NCBI RefSeq assembly: GCF_014202215.1
Contig: NZ_JACHGB010000008.1
Span: 62,001 to 126,000, forward strand
Length of the DNA: 64,000 nucleotides
Direction of reading: 5' to 3'
Source of the DNA: Quisquiliibacterium transsilvanicum
Lineage (GTDB): Bacteria > Pseudomonadota > Gammaproteobacteria > Burkholderiales > Burkholderiaceae_E
The position numbers were made by a program, and so were the translations under genes. Of this stretch, positions 21,525-30,024 are shown one piece after another. The notes under the pieces are model-generated. The model searched no databases. It worked only from the letters and a program-made list of their open reading frames with translations, and had not been told where the DNA came from. Position 1 is the first letter of the stretch, and the number at the start of each line of letters is the position of its first letter.

Positions 21525-23174
21525 ATGGACATTCAGCGCGATGCGATGGAATACGACGTCGTGATCGTCGGCGGCGGGCCTGCCGGGCTCTCCGCGGCGA
21601 TCCGCCTCAAGCAGCTTGCAGCCGAACAGGGCCGCGAAGTGGGCGTCTGCGTGCTCGAGAAGGGCTCCGAGGTCGGCGCCCACATCCTGTCCGGCGCGGT
21701 GATGGATCCGCGCGCGATCAACGAACTCTTCCCCGACTGGAAGGCGATGGGCGCGCCGCTGAACACGCCCGTGGTCGAGGACCGCTTCATGTTCCTCTCG
21801 GAGAACGGCGCGCGCAGCGTTCCCGGATGGATGCTGCCCGGCTGCTTCCAGAACCACGGCAACTACGTGGTCAGCCTGGCCAACGTGGTGCGCTGGCTGG
21901 GCCAGCAGGCCGAGGCGCTCGGCGTCGAGATCTACCCCGGCTTCGCAGCATCCGAAGTGCTGTTCAACGAGGACGGCTCGATCAAGGGCGTGGCGACCGG
22001 AAACATGGGGGTCGGCCGCGACGGCCAGCCGACCGACAACTTCCAGCCTGGCATGGAACTGCACGCGAAGTACACGCTGTTCTCAGAGGGCGCGCGCGGA
22101 CACCTCGGCAAGCAGCTGATCGCGCGCTTCGGGCTCGACAAGGGCCGCGACCCGCAGAGCTACGGCATCGGCCTCAAGGAACTCTGGGAGATCGACCCGT
22201 CGAAACACGTCCCCGGACTGGTGATCCACACCGCCGGCTGGCCGCTGGCCAACGACACCTACGGCGGGTCCTTCCTCTATCACTTCGACGACAACAAGGT
22301 GGCGGTCGGTTTCGTGGTCGGCCTGGCCTACCAGAACCCGTACCTGTCGCCGTACGAGGAGTTCCAGCGCTACAAGACGCATCCCGAGATCCGCAAGTTC
22401 CTCGAGGGCGGCAAGCGCCTGGCCTACGGTGCGCGCGCCATCACTGCCGGCGGCATCAACTCGCTGCCCGACCTGGTGTTCCCGGGCGGCGCGCTGGTGG
22501 GCTGCGATGCGGGCTTCCTGAACGCCTCGCGGATCAAGGGCAGCCACGCCGCGATCAAGACCGGCATGCTCGCCGCCGAGGCCGCCTTCGAAGCGCTGGG
22601 CGCCGGCCGCAGCTCGGACAGGCTCGACGCCTACCCGGAGTCCTTCAAGGCATCCTGGCTCCACGACGAGCTGCACCGCGCCCGCAACTTCAAGCCCGCG
22701 ATGGCCAAGGGCCTGTGGCTGGGCACCCTGCTGGTCGGCATCGACCAGGTGGTGTTCAAGGGCAAGGCTCCGTGGACGCTGCACAACACTCATGCCGACC
22801 ACGAGATGCTGCGCCCCGCCTCGGAGTTCCAGCCGATCCAGTACCCGAAGCCCGATGGCAAGCTCAGCTTCGACAAGCTCTCGTCGGTGTTCATCTCGAA
22901 CACCAACCATGAGGAGAACCAGCCGATCCACCTGACGCTGAAGGATGCGTCGGTGCCGGTGAACGTGAACCTGGCCAAGTACGCGGGCCCGGAGCAGCGC
23001 TACTGCCCTGCCGGCGTATACGAGTTCGTGCGCGACGACGACGGCACCGACCGCCTGCAGATCAACGCGCAAAACTGCGTGCACTGCAAGACCTGCGACA
23101 TCAAGGACCCGACGCAGAACATCGTCTGGGTAGTGCCCGAGGGCGGCGGCGGCCCGAACTACACCTCGATGTGA
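21525..23174 (+). CDS. electron-transfer flavoprotein:ubiquinone oxidoreductase
   Basis: A 549-residue membrane-associated flavoprotein passing electrons from reduced ETF to ubiquinone, the exit route for acyl-CoA dehydrogenases. The FAD-binding GGGPAGLSAA lies near the N-terminus, and the C-terminal ferredoxin-like part has four cysteines (YCPAG and CVHCKTC) for the [4Fe-4S] cluster, ending in the typical NIVWVVPEGGGGPNY. The ATG at 21525 is preceded by AAGGA. No etfAB genes are seen nearby. It is divergent from the SDR gene. Confidence 0.96.
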   Translation: MDIQRDAMEYDVVIVGGGPAGLSAAIRLKQLAAEQGREVGVCVLEKGSEVGAHILSGAVMDPRAINELFPDWKAMGAPLNTPVVEDRFMFLSENGARSVPGWMLPGCFQNHGNYVVSLANVVRWLGQQAEALGVEIYPGFAASEVLFNEDGSIKGVATGNMGVGRDGQPTDNFQPGMELHAKYTLFSEGARGHLGKQLIARFGLDKGRDPQSYGIGLKELWEIDPSKHVPGLVIHTAGWPLANDTYGGSFLYHFDDNKVAVGFVVGLAYQNPYLSPYEEFQRYKTHPEIRKFLEGGKRLAYGARAITAGGINSLPDLVFPGGALVGCDAGFLNASRIKGSHAAIKTGMLAAEAAFEALGAGRSSDRLDAYPESFKASWLHDELHRARNFKPAMAKGLWLGTLLVGIDQVVFKGKAPWTLHNTHADHEMLRPASEFQPIQYPKPDGKLSFDKLSSVFISNTNHEENQPIHLTLKDASVPVNVNLAKYAGPEQRYCPAGVYEFVRDDDGTDRLQINAQNCVHCKTCDIKDPTQNIVWVVPEGGGGPNYTSM

Positions 23175-23227
23175 CCGCCCCGGCGCGGGGTGCCCGCCCG
23201 TGCGGGCGCCCCTGATGTGCGCAGGAC

Positions 23228-23264
23228 AATGAAAAATGCCGGCCCAGAGCCGGCATTTTTCATT
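23228..23264. terminator. bidirectional Rho-independent terminator
   Basis: A 16-bp perfect stem (AATGAAAAATGCCGGC, loop CCAGA, then the complement) with an A-run on the left arm and a T-run on the right arm, so it can act on both strands. It separates the convergent ETF-QO and RRM-protein genes. Confidence 0.93.
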
Positions 23265-23305
23265 CTGAGCATCGCGCGGGGACGGGCCCCGCGCTACGCA
23301 TTTCC

Positions 23306-23902
23306 TTACTGGCGAGGACGGCGCGGACCGCCATAGCCGCCACCGCCGTCGCCGCGATCTCCGCCGCCAAAACCGCCGCGACCGCCGCCCCCACCGCCGC
23401 CACGATCTCCGTAGCCGCCACCACCGCCGCGATCGCCGCCGTAGCCACCGCCACCGCCGCCGCGATCACCGCCGCCGCCACCATAGCCGCCGCCGCCGCG
23501 ATCACCGCCGCCGCCATAGCCGCCGCCGCCGCCGCCACCGCCATAACCGCCGCCGCCGCCACCACGATCGCCACCACCGCCATAGCCACCACCACCACCG
23601 CCACGGCGGAAGCCACCGCCACCGCCACCGCCACCGCCACCGCCACCGCCACCCTGTTGCTCGCGCGCCTCATTGACAACGAGGCTGCGCCCTTCGATGG
23701 AATGGCCGTTCAGAGCGCGAATTGCGTTCTGGGCCTCGTCGGCGTTCGCCATGGTGACGAAACCGAAGCCACGCGAGCGGCCGGTTTCGCGGTCGGTCAC
23801 GATACGGGCATCGGTGACTTCACCGTGGGCGCCGAACAACTGCGTGAGTTGGGCGTCGGTGGCCTTCCAGGGCAGGTTGCCGACGTAGATCTTGGTAGAC
23901 AT
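23306..23902 (-). CDS. glycine-rich RRM RNA-binding protein
   Basis: A 198-residue protein. Residues 1-82 form one RNA-recognition motif with RNP2 IYVGNL (5-10) and RNP1 RGFGFVTM (44-51). The remainder is an extreme Gly-rich tail, starting with an unbroken run of glycines and continuing as RGG/GYGG/GDRGG repeats to the end. Such single-RRM proteins bind RNA broadly and are often induced by cold; the tail is long for bacterial members and may promote condensation (inference). The start follows a GAGG site. A 9-bp stem could form in its 5' leader. Confidence 0.92.
   Translation of the reverse strand: MSTKIYVGNLPWKATDAQLTQLFGAHGEVTDARIVTDRETGRSRGFGFVTMANADEAQNAIRALNGHSIEGRSLVVNEAREQQGGGGGGGGGGGGGGFRRGGGGGGYGGGGDRGGGGGGYGGGGGGGGYGGGGDRGGGGYGGGGGDRGGGGGGYGGDRGGGGGYGDRGGGGGGGRGGFGGGDRGDGGGGYGGPRRPRQ
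23315..23653 (-). repeat. low-complexity Gly/Arg codon repeat in the RRM gene
   Basis: About 340 bases of GGN/CGN codon repeats coding the glycine-rich tail. The repeats are irregular triplets and hexamers that invite slippage. They give spurious long readings in other frames (for example an Ala/Val-rich one). Confidence 0.9.
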
Positions 23903-23938
23903 CGAATCATCCTCGAAACGGAACACGGAACACGTTCA

Positions 23939-23982
23939 TTGCATTTCGAGGCGAACCGGAACCAGCGAACCGAGAAATGCAA
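23939..23982 (-). promoter_or_regulatory. possible 5'-UTR stem-loop of the RRM gene
   Basis: Perfect 9-bp inverted repeat TTGCATTTC / GAAATGCAA with a 26-base loop, lying 37-80 bases upstream of the start codon. If transcribed it would form a moderately stable stem just before the ribosome site. A role in temperature or autoregulation is inference. Confidence 0.4.
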
Positions 23983-24093
23983 CCCAGACAAGAGCCTGCG
24001 CAATGACGCAAGACGCAAGCGTGGGCCTTGCGTGCGCAAACTGTGCCATAAAGTTCCCGATCTTGCATATCCCCCCATCCGGCCGAACGGCAC

Positions 24094-24127
24094 TTGAAAA
24101 AGAACCGGAAACTGTATAAAAATACAG
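24094..24127 (+). promoter_or_regulatory. lexA promoter with LexA (SOS) box
   Basis: CTGTATAAAAATACAG at 24112-24127 is a perfect palindromic CTGT-N8-ACAG LexA operator, 59 bases before the lexA start. A TTGAAA (-35) at 24094-24099 and a TAAAAA (-10) 17 bases further place the operator over the -10 region, so LexA would repress its own gene and the imuA-imuB genes behind it. Confidence 0.92.
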
Positions 24128-24186
24128 TTGTTTTCCGGACCCCCAAGCGCCCGATTCCAGGCGCACCCGCACGGACAAGGTGGAGC

Positions 24187-24834
24187 ATGCGCGATCTCAC
24201 CCCTCGGCAGCAGGAAATCCTGTCGCTGCTCAAAAAGCATATCGCCGATACCGGCTTCCCGCCCACCCGCGCGGAAATCGCCGCCACGCTCGGGTTCCGC
24301 TCGCCCAACGCGGCGGAGGAGCACCTCAAGGCCCTGGCGCGCAAAGGCGTCATCGAGCTCACCTCCGGGGCCTCGCGCGGCATCCGCCTGAAGCTGCTCC
24401 CGGACTCCGATGGCATCGACATGCCCAGTGCAGTCCAGATCGCGCTCACCCTGCCCCTGGTCGGCCGGGTGGCCGCCGGCAGCCCCATCCTCGCCCAGGA
24501 GCACATCGAGGCCAGCTACGCCATCGACCCCAACCTGTTCGACCAGCGCCCGGACTACCTCCTCAAGGTGCGCGGAATGAGCATGCGAGACGCCGGCATC
24601 CTCGACGGCGACCTGCTCGCGGTCAGGCGGACGCACGAGGCCCGCAACGGACAGATCGTGGTCGCCCGCGTTGGCGACGACGTCACGGTCAAGCGCCTGC
24701 GCAGGCGGGGCGGCACCATCGAACTGCTGCCCGAAAACCCCGACTACGCCCCCATCGTGATCGACACGCGCAGCGGCGACTTCACGCTGGAAGGCATCGG
24801 CGTGGGCCTGCTGCGCGGCGGCAAGACCCTCTGA
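24187..24834 (+). CDS. lexA: SOS repressor LexA
   Basis: A 215-residue repressor. The N-terminal winged helix (1-70) includes [27 protein letters not shown], the recognition helix region. The self-cleavage site is A97-G98, and the catalytic dyad is S132 (GMSM) and K169 (VTVKR). RecA-stimulated autocleavage relieves repression of DNA repair and mutagenesis genes. A GGTGGAG ribosome site precedes the ATG, and a perfect SOS box lies upstream. It is the first gene of lexA-imuA-imuB. Confidence 0.98.
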   Translation: MRDLTPRQQEILSLLKKHIADTGFPPTRAEIAATLGFRSPNAAEEHLKALARKGVIELTSGASRGIRLKLLPDSDGIDMPSAVQIALTLPLVGRVAAGSPILAQEHIEASYAIDPNLFDQRPDYLLKVRGMSMRDAGILDGDLLAVRRTHEARNGQIVVARVGDDVTVKRLRRRGGTIELLPENPDYAPIVIDTRSGDFTLEGIGVGLLRGGKTL

Positions 24835-24851
24835 CCCCCGCCACCATCGCC

Positions 24852-25622
24852 ATGGCACACCCATCCGATCCAGCCCACCTTCCGCCCGACGTCTGGCGGG
24901 CCGACGTCTGGCGGGCCGACGTCTGGCGGGCCGACAGCCTCGGGCGCGTCGCCACGCCGGCGCTGTCCAGCGGTTTCGCCGCGCTCGACGCCGAACTCCC
25001 CGGTGACGGCTGGCCGCTCGGCATGCTCACCGAGCTCATCTCCCGGGAGCCCGGCATCGGCGAGCTGCGCCTGCTGGTCCCGCTGCTGCGCCAGCTCACG
25101 CGGGAACGCAAGCTGGCCATCCTGCTCGGGCCGCCCCACATTCCGTACGCGCCTGCGCTGGCAGGCTTCGGCATCGACCTCGACTACCTCCTGGTGGTGC
25201 ATGCGGCAAACGCCGCCGACCGTCTCTGGGCAGTCGAGCAGGCGCTCCGGAGCACCAGCTTCGGCGCCCTGCTCGCCTGGCTGCCCCAGGACCGCACCCG
25301 GCCCGAGCATCTCAGGCGCATGCAGCTGGCCGCCCAGGGAGCGCAGGGGCCGGCCTTCCTGTTCCGTCCATTGGCGGCACAGTTCGAGCCGTCGCCCGCG
25401 CCCCTGCGGCTGCTGCTCACGCCGCGGCCCGACCAGAAGCTGTCCGTGCAGCTGCTCAAGCGGCGCGGTCCGGTCCTGGCCTCGCCGCTATTGCTCGGAT
25501 TGCCGCAGCCCGTGGCTGCGATCGGCTTGCGCCCCCGGCAGGCGCCGCAGGCAGCCGTCGAGCATTCGCTCGCCACGGCGCACGCCGGCCCTCGTCCCGG
25601 CCGCCCCATGACGCTCAACTGA
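24852..25622 (+). CDS. imuA: ImuA, SOS mutagenesis accessory protein
   Basis: A 256-residue RecA/SulA-like protein of the ImuA family, which works with ImuB and the error-prone polymerase DnaE2 in damage-induced mutagenesis. The family features LSSGFAALDAELPGDGWPLGMLTEL and LLLTPRPDQKLSVQLLKRRG are present. Near the N-terminus the motif DVWRA, normally single (VWR-A/G), occurs three times in a row through a 15-base tandem repeat. It starts 17 bases after lexA and shares its SOS promoter. Confidence 0.9.
   Translation: MAHPSDPAHLPPDVWRADVWRADVWRADSLGRVATPALSSGFAALDAELPGDGWPLGMLTELISREPGIGELRLLVPLLRQLTRERKLAILLGPPHIPYAPALAGFGIDLDYLLVVHAANAADRLWAVEQALRSTSFGALLAWLPQDRTRPEHLRRMQLAAQGAQGPAFLFRPLAAQFEPSPAPLRLLLTPRPDQKLSVQLLKRRGPVLASPLLLGLPQPVAAIGLRPRQAPQAAVEHSLATAHAGPRPGRPMTLN
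24888..24932 (+). repeat. three exact tandem copies of a 15-bp unit in imuA
   Basis: Unit GACGTCTGGCGGGCC repeated three times without mismatch, keeping frame and coding DVWRA x3. A fourth GAC follows. It looks like a recent slippage or duplication of a conserved motif. Confidence 0.97.
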
Positions 25623-25701
25623 CTGTGAGCTGCCGCACGGAGTCTCCGCGTGGGCGGCGCCAACAGGCCGACCCAGGCCGCCCCGCCCGAAGGCCTTCCG
25701 G

Positions 25702-27207
25702 ATGCTGTGGTTCGCCATCTACCTGCCTTGCCTCTCCAGCGAGGCAATGCGCTGTCCCGAGGCCGACCGTGAGCCGGTCGCGGTCTGCGGCCGGCTCACG
25801 GTGCTGCAGGCCAACGCGCAGGCCCGGGCGCTGGGCGTCGAGCCGGGCCTCCGGCGCGCCACTGCCCTGGCGCTCGCGCCCGGCCTGCTGCTGATCGAGC
25901 GCGACGAAGTCCGGGAACACGAAGCGCTCCGGCAGGTCGCCTGCTGGGCGCTGCAGTTCACGCCCTCGGTCTGCCTGCAGGCCGGCACGCCGGACATCCA
26001 TGATTCCGGCAAACAGGCCTCGGCAACCCCGCTGGGCCTGCTGCTCGAGGTGGAGCCCAGCCTGCGGCTCTTCGGGGGGCAGGAGGCACTGCTCGCGCGC
26101 ATCCGCAACGGACTCTCGGAGCAGGGCCTCACTGCGCAGATCGCCAGCGCTCCGGTGGCTGCCGGAGCCTGGCTGCTGGCCCGTCACCGGGACGGCCTGG
26201 ACGCCGGCACCGACGCGCGGCTGCGCACCCAGCTGGCGGCCCTGCCCGCCGTCCTGCTCGAACAGGCGCGGCCGCACCTGGGCGCGCTGGAATCGATCGG
26301 CGCCCGCACCGTCGGAGACCTCTGCACGCTGCCGCGCGCAGGGCTGGCCCGCCGCTTCGGCAGCGCCCTGCTGTCGGAACTGGATCGCGCCTTCGGCCGC
26401 GAGCCCGAGGCGCACCGGTGGTTCGAGGCGCCCAGGGTCTTCCACGCCCGGCTCGAGCTGCTGGCGGAGGTCGCCGGCGCCGAGGCCCTGCTCTACGCGG
26501 CCCGCAGGCTGGTCGCCCAGCTGGCCGGATGGCTGGCCGCCCGCCACGCTGCGGTCAGCGCGTTCGAGCTGCACGGCGAGCACGACGACCTGCCCGCCAG
26601 CGTGTTCTCCGTCCGCCTTTCCGAAGCCAGCCGGGATGCCTCACGCCTGCTCGGCGTGCTGCGCGAAACCCTGGGGGCCAGGCGTCTGCCCGCGCCGGTG
26701 CACACACTGGTCTTGCGCTGCGATGAGGTGGTGCCGCTGGCCCCGCCCGATGGATCCCTGTTCCCGATGCCCGCGGCGGTCCGCGAGGAGCTCGGGCGGC
26801 TGATCGAACGACTGCAGGCACGGCTGGGCCGCGAGCAGGTCCAGCGCATCAGGGTGGCAGCCGACCACCGCCCCGAGATGGCGCACCGCTTCGAGACCGT
26901 GGATGAGTTCCCCGGCACACGCGGGCACGGCGCGACGCTCCGCGACGGCGGACTCCCGCGCCCGCTCTGGCTGCTCTCGCGACCCCAGGCGCTGCCGGAG
27001 CGGCAGGGACGCCCCTGGTCGGAAGGACCCCTGGCGCTGCTGGCGGGTCCCGAACGGATCGAGAGCGGCTGGTGGGACGGCGGGCTGGTGCAGCGCGACT
27101 ACTTCATCGCCGCCGACGAAACCGGACGGATGCTCTGGATCTATCGCCAGCGCCTTGCCGACCTCGACGGCCGGCAGGGCTGGTTCGTGCACGGAAGCTT
27201 CGGTTGA
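25702..27207 (+). CDS. imuB: ImuB, Y-family polymerase-like protein
   Basis: A 501-residue inactive Y-family polymerase homologue that bridges the beta clamp, ImuA and DnaE2. The start MLWFAIYLPCLSSEAM lacks the metal-binding aspartate of active polymerases, and the second motif reads LLLEVEPSLRLFGG, as in other ImuB proteins. The C-terminal part holds GLPRPLWLLSRPQAL and the WWDGGLVQRDYF-type end. It follows imuA by 79 bases. No dnaE2 gene follows; the next gene is a convergent DksA-like gene 7 bases away. Confidence 0.93.
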   Translation: MLWFAIYLPCLSSEAMRCPEADREPVAVCGRLTVLQANAQARALGVEPGLRRATALALAPGLLLIERDEVREHEALRQVACWALQFTPSVCLQAGTPDIHDSGKQASATPLGLLLEVEPSLRLFGGQEALLARIRNGLSEQGLTAQIASAPVAAGAWLLARHRDGLDAGTDARLRTQLAALPAVLLEQARPHLGALESIGARTVGDLCTLPRAGLARRFGSALLSELDRAFGREPEAHRWFEAPRVFHARLELLAEVAGAEALLYAARRLVAQLAGWLAARHAAVSAFELHGEHDDLPASVFSVRLSEASRDASRLLGVLRETLGARRLPAPVHTLVLRCDEVVPLAPPDGSLFPMPAAVREELGRLIERLQARLGREQVQRIRVAADHRPEMAHRFETVDEFPGTRGHGATLRDGGLPRPLWLLSRPQALPERQGRPWSEGPLALLAGPERIESGWWDGGLVQRDYFIAADETGRMLWIYRQRLADLDGRQGWFVHGSFG

Positions 27208-27214
27208 AGCCCGC

Positions 27215-27598
27215 TCAGATCGACGACGACTGCTGCCCGCCCTGGCGCTCGAAACGCTCCTGGCAGGGAACGCAGCGCAGCGCGAGCGGCTGCGCGCGCA
27301 GCCGCTCCTCCGGGATCTCCTCGCCGCAGCTGGCGCACATCCCATAGCTGCCTTCGCCGATCGCGACCAGCGCCGCGTCGATCGCGCGCAGCTCGGCGAT
27401 GTCGCGCCCGGCCTCCGCCAGGTCGAGGCTGCTCTCACCGGATGCGAACGCCTGGTCGCCGTAGTCGCCGCCGGCGTTCATGCCGCCCGCATCGTCGGCC
27501 GCGTCGCCCAGCTTCTCCGACACCTCGCCCCGCAGCCTGCGCGCCCTCGATGCCAGCGCGCGTTCCAGTGCCTTGAGTTCTTCCTGCGCCAATGCCAT
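27215..27598 (-). CDS. DksA/TraR-family zinc-finger protein
   Basis: A 127-residue protein: an N-terminal helical hairpin region and a C-terminal four-cysteine zinc finger, C88-x2-C91 and C109-x2-C112 (MCASCGEE and RCVPCQ). DksA-family proteins enter the RNA polymerase secondary channel; short members like this are usually of unknown role. The acidic DD in DAADDAG could correspond to the DksA tip, but the alignment is loose. It is convergent with imuB and divergent from glpK. Confidence 0.85.
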   Translation of the reverse strand: MALAQEELKALERALASRARRLRGEVSEKLGDAADDAGGMNAGGDYGDQAFASGESSLDLAEAGRDIAELRAIDAALVAIGEGSYGMCASCGEEIPEERLRAQPLALRCVPCQERFERQGGQQSSSI

Positions 27599-27723
27599 TA
27601 CGTTCCCTCGAGAATGGATGTGCCTGCCTCATGCAATGATAGCCCCAAGGGACGCAGCGACAGCGAGCGGAAGCTGCCCCGCTGACCGCCCGACGCCGCC
27701 GCTCCCAGACCAGGACCGCACAG

Positions 27724-29241
27724 ATGCCCGGCTACATCCTCGCCATCGACCAGGGGACCACCAGTTCACGCACCATCCTGTTCGATGCGCAGGGCAATGC
27801 GGTGGCCACCGCGCAACGGGAGTTCGCCCAGCACTTTCCGCAGCCCGGCTGGGTCGAGCATGACGCCAACGAGATCTGGGCCACCCAGCAGGCGACCATG
27901 TACGAGGCGCTCGCCCGGGCGCGCGTGCGCCCCGCGGAGATCGCTGCGATCGGCATCACCAACCAGCGCGAGACCACGCTGCTGTGGGACCGCAAGACCG
28001 GCGAGCCGGTCGGCCGCGCCATCGTCTGGCAGGACCGCCGCACCGCGCCCATGTGCGAACGCCTGAAGGCGCAGGGGCGCGAAGCGGAGGTGTCGCGTCG
28101 AACCGGCCTGCTGCTCGATCCGTATTTCTCCGGCACCAAGCTCGCCTGGCTGCTCGACGAAGTGCCCGGCGCCCGTGAGCGCGCCACAGCCGGCGAGCTA
28201 GCCTTCGGCACCATCGACAGCTGGCTCGCCTGGAAGCTGACCGACGGCGCCGTCCACGTCACCGACGTCTCCAACGCCAGCCGCACGCTGCTCGCCAACC
28301 TCGAGACCGGCGACTGGGACGACGCGATGCTCGAGATGCTCGACGTTCCGCGCGCCTGCCTGCCCGCCATCCGGGACTCCAGCGTGGTGCTCGCCGAAGT
28401 GCGCATCGGCGACGCGCAGGTGCCGCTGGCGGGGATGGCCGGCGATCAGCAGGCGGCGCTGTTCGGCCAGGGCTGCTTCCGGCCGGGCATGGCGAAGAAC
28501 ACCTATGGCACCGGCTGCTTCATGCTGATGAACACCGGCAGCGAGCCCCTGCACTCGCGGCACCGCCTGCTGACGACGGTCGCCTGGCGCGGCCGCGCCG
28601 CCAGCGGCGACGACCGCCTGCGCTATGCGCTCGAGGGCAGCGTGTTCGTCGCGGGCGCAGCGGTGCAGTGGTTGGGCGACGGACTCGGGCTGATCCAGCG
28701 CTCGGCCGACGTCGAGGCCCTCGCGGCCAGCGTTCCGCACACCGACGGCGTCTATTTCGTGCCTGCCTTCGCCGGTCTCGGCGCGCCGCACTGGGACGCG
28801 CATGCGCGCGGCACCATGGTGGGACTGACGCGCGGCTCGACCCGGGCGCACATCGCCCGCGCAGTGCTCGAATCGATCGCCTACCAGAGCGCGGATGTGC
28901 TCGATGCGATGCAGAAGGACAGCGGCCAGCCGTTGCTCGAGCTGCGCGTCGACGGAGGCGCGACCGCCAACGACCTGCTGATGCAGTTCCAGGCGGACCT
29001 GCTGCGGGTGCCTGTGGTGCGCCCGAAAATGACCGAGACGACGGCGCTGGGCGCCGCCTCGCTGGCGGGGCTCGCGGTGGGGTTCTGGAGCTCCGCCGAA
29101 GAGGTTGCCGCCAACTGGAAGGCAGACCGCGTCTTCGAGCCTGCGATGGACCCGGGCCGCGCCCAGGAGCTGCAGCACCATTGGCGCCGCGCGGTCGAGC
29201 GTTCCAGGAACTGGGCGGACGAGGAACCCGTTGGCGGCTGA
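27724..29241 (+). CDS. glpK: glycerol kinase
   Basis: A 505-residue FGGY kinase making sn-glycerol-3-phosphate from glycerol and ATP. The ATP-binding [10 protein letters not shown] near the N-terminus, the glycerol-binding NQRETT and WQDRR, the catalytic aspartate in [11 protein letters not shown] and [12 protein letters not shown] are all in place. No glpF or glpD lies next to it. The adjacent convergent unit ends with a glycerophosphodiesterase that could feed glycerol-phosphate. Confidence 0.97.
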   Translation: MPGYILAIDQGTTSSRTILFDAQGNAVATAQREFAQHFPQPGWVEHDANEIWATQQATMYEALARARVRPAEIAAIGITNQRETTLLWDRKTGEPVGRAIVWQDRRTAPMCERLKAQGREAEVSRRTGLLLDPYFSGTKLAWLLDEVPGARERATAGELAFGTIDSWLAWKLTDGAVHVTDVSNASRTLLANLETGDWDDAMLEMLDVPRACLPAIRDSSVVLAEVRIGDAQVPLAGMAGDQQAALFGQGCFRPGMAKNTYGTGCFMLMNTGSEPLHSRHRLLTTVAWRGRAASGDDRLRYALEGSVFVAGAAVQWLGDGLGLIQRSADVEALAASVPHTDGVYFVPAFAGLGAPHWDAHARGTMVGLTRGSTRAHIARAVLESIAYQSADVLDAMQKDSGQPLLELRVDGGATANDLLMQFQADLLRVPVVRPKMTETTALGAASLAGLAVGFWSSAEEVAANWKADRVFEPAMDPGRAQELQHHWRRAVERSRNWADEEPVGG

Positions 29242-29274
29242 GCGAGGACTGCCGCTGTCCAGCGGGCCGCCGCT

Positions 29275-30024
29275 TCAGCCCGGGGAGATCCGCTCCACCG
29301 CGTCGGTGATCAGCCCGTCGATTCCCCAGGCGTCGAGCGCGGCGGCGCGCGCCGGATCGTTCACCGTGTAGGCGAGCACTTTCAGGCTCTCGGCATGCGC
29401 CCGCGAAATCGTCGCTTCGTCCAGCGCGCTTTCCTGGACCACCAGCGCCGCGCAGCCCAGCTCGCGGCAGCGCGCGGCCCAGTCGTGCGGCACATCCTGG
29501 AGCAGCAGCGCGCGCGGCAGCCGGGGCGCTGCGCGCCGCGCCGCCTCCAGCGCCTCCACCGAGAACGAGGACAGCAGCGGCGGCACCGAGGCAGCGTCCC
29601 AGAGACGCTCGGCCTCGATCGCCACTGCGGCGCCGGTCTCCCGCTCGCGCCCAGGGCAGGGCTTGATCTCGAGGTTGGCGTGCAGTCCGTTGGCCCGCAG
29701 CCAGGCCGCGGCGCGCGCCAGCGTGGGGACGCCCTCGCCTGCGTATCGCGCCGAATGCCAGGAGCCGGCATCGAGCCGCATCAGGTCTGCCAGCGAACTC
29801 GCCGCCACCCGTCCGCGGCCGTCGGTGGTCCGCTCCAGGGTCTCGTCATGCATCAGCACCAGCACGCCGTCGCCGGAGAGCTTCGCGTCCAGCTCGAACA
29901 TCAGATAGCCGAACGCCGCGCCTTCCCGCAGTGCCGCCAGCGTGTTCTCCGGCGCGCGCAGCCCGGCGCCACGATGCGCGATGCGCGCCGGATAGGGCCA
30001 CGCAGCCGGCGCGGCCGGGCTCAT
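29275..30024 (-). CDS. glycerophosphodiester phosphodiesterase (UgpQ-like)
   Basis: A 249-residue TIM-barrel phosphodiesterase cleaving glycerophosphodiesters to glycerol-3-phosphate and an alcohol. The first motif AHRGAGLRAPENT includes H17, R18, E26 and N27, followed by ELDAKLSGDGVLVLMHDETLERTTDG with the second catalytic histidine. No signal peptide, so cytoplasmic, like UgpQ. The start overlaps the stop of the NTF2-like gene (TGATG). It is the last gene of a five-gene unit. Confidence 0.92.
   Translation of the reverse strand: MSPAAPAAWPYPARIAHRGAGLRAPENTLAALREGAAFGYLMFELDAKLSGDGVLVLMHDETLERTTDGRGRVAASSLADLMRLDAGSWHSARYAGEGVPTLARAAAWLRANGLHANLEIKPCPGRERETGAAVAIEAERLWDAASVPPLLSSFSVEALEAARRAAPRLPRALLLQDVPHDWAARCRELGCAALVVQESALDEATISRAHAESLKVLAYTVNDPARAAALDAWGIDGLITDAVERISPG

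Noticed and set aside
23315-23653. Possible CRISPR-like or satellite array
   Set aside because: The repeats are irregular triplets and hexamers inside a coding frame, with no spacer structure; they encode the glycine-rich tail.
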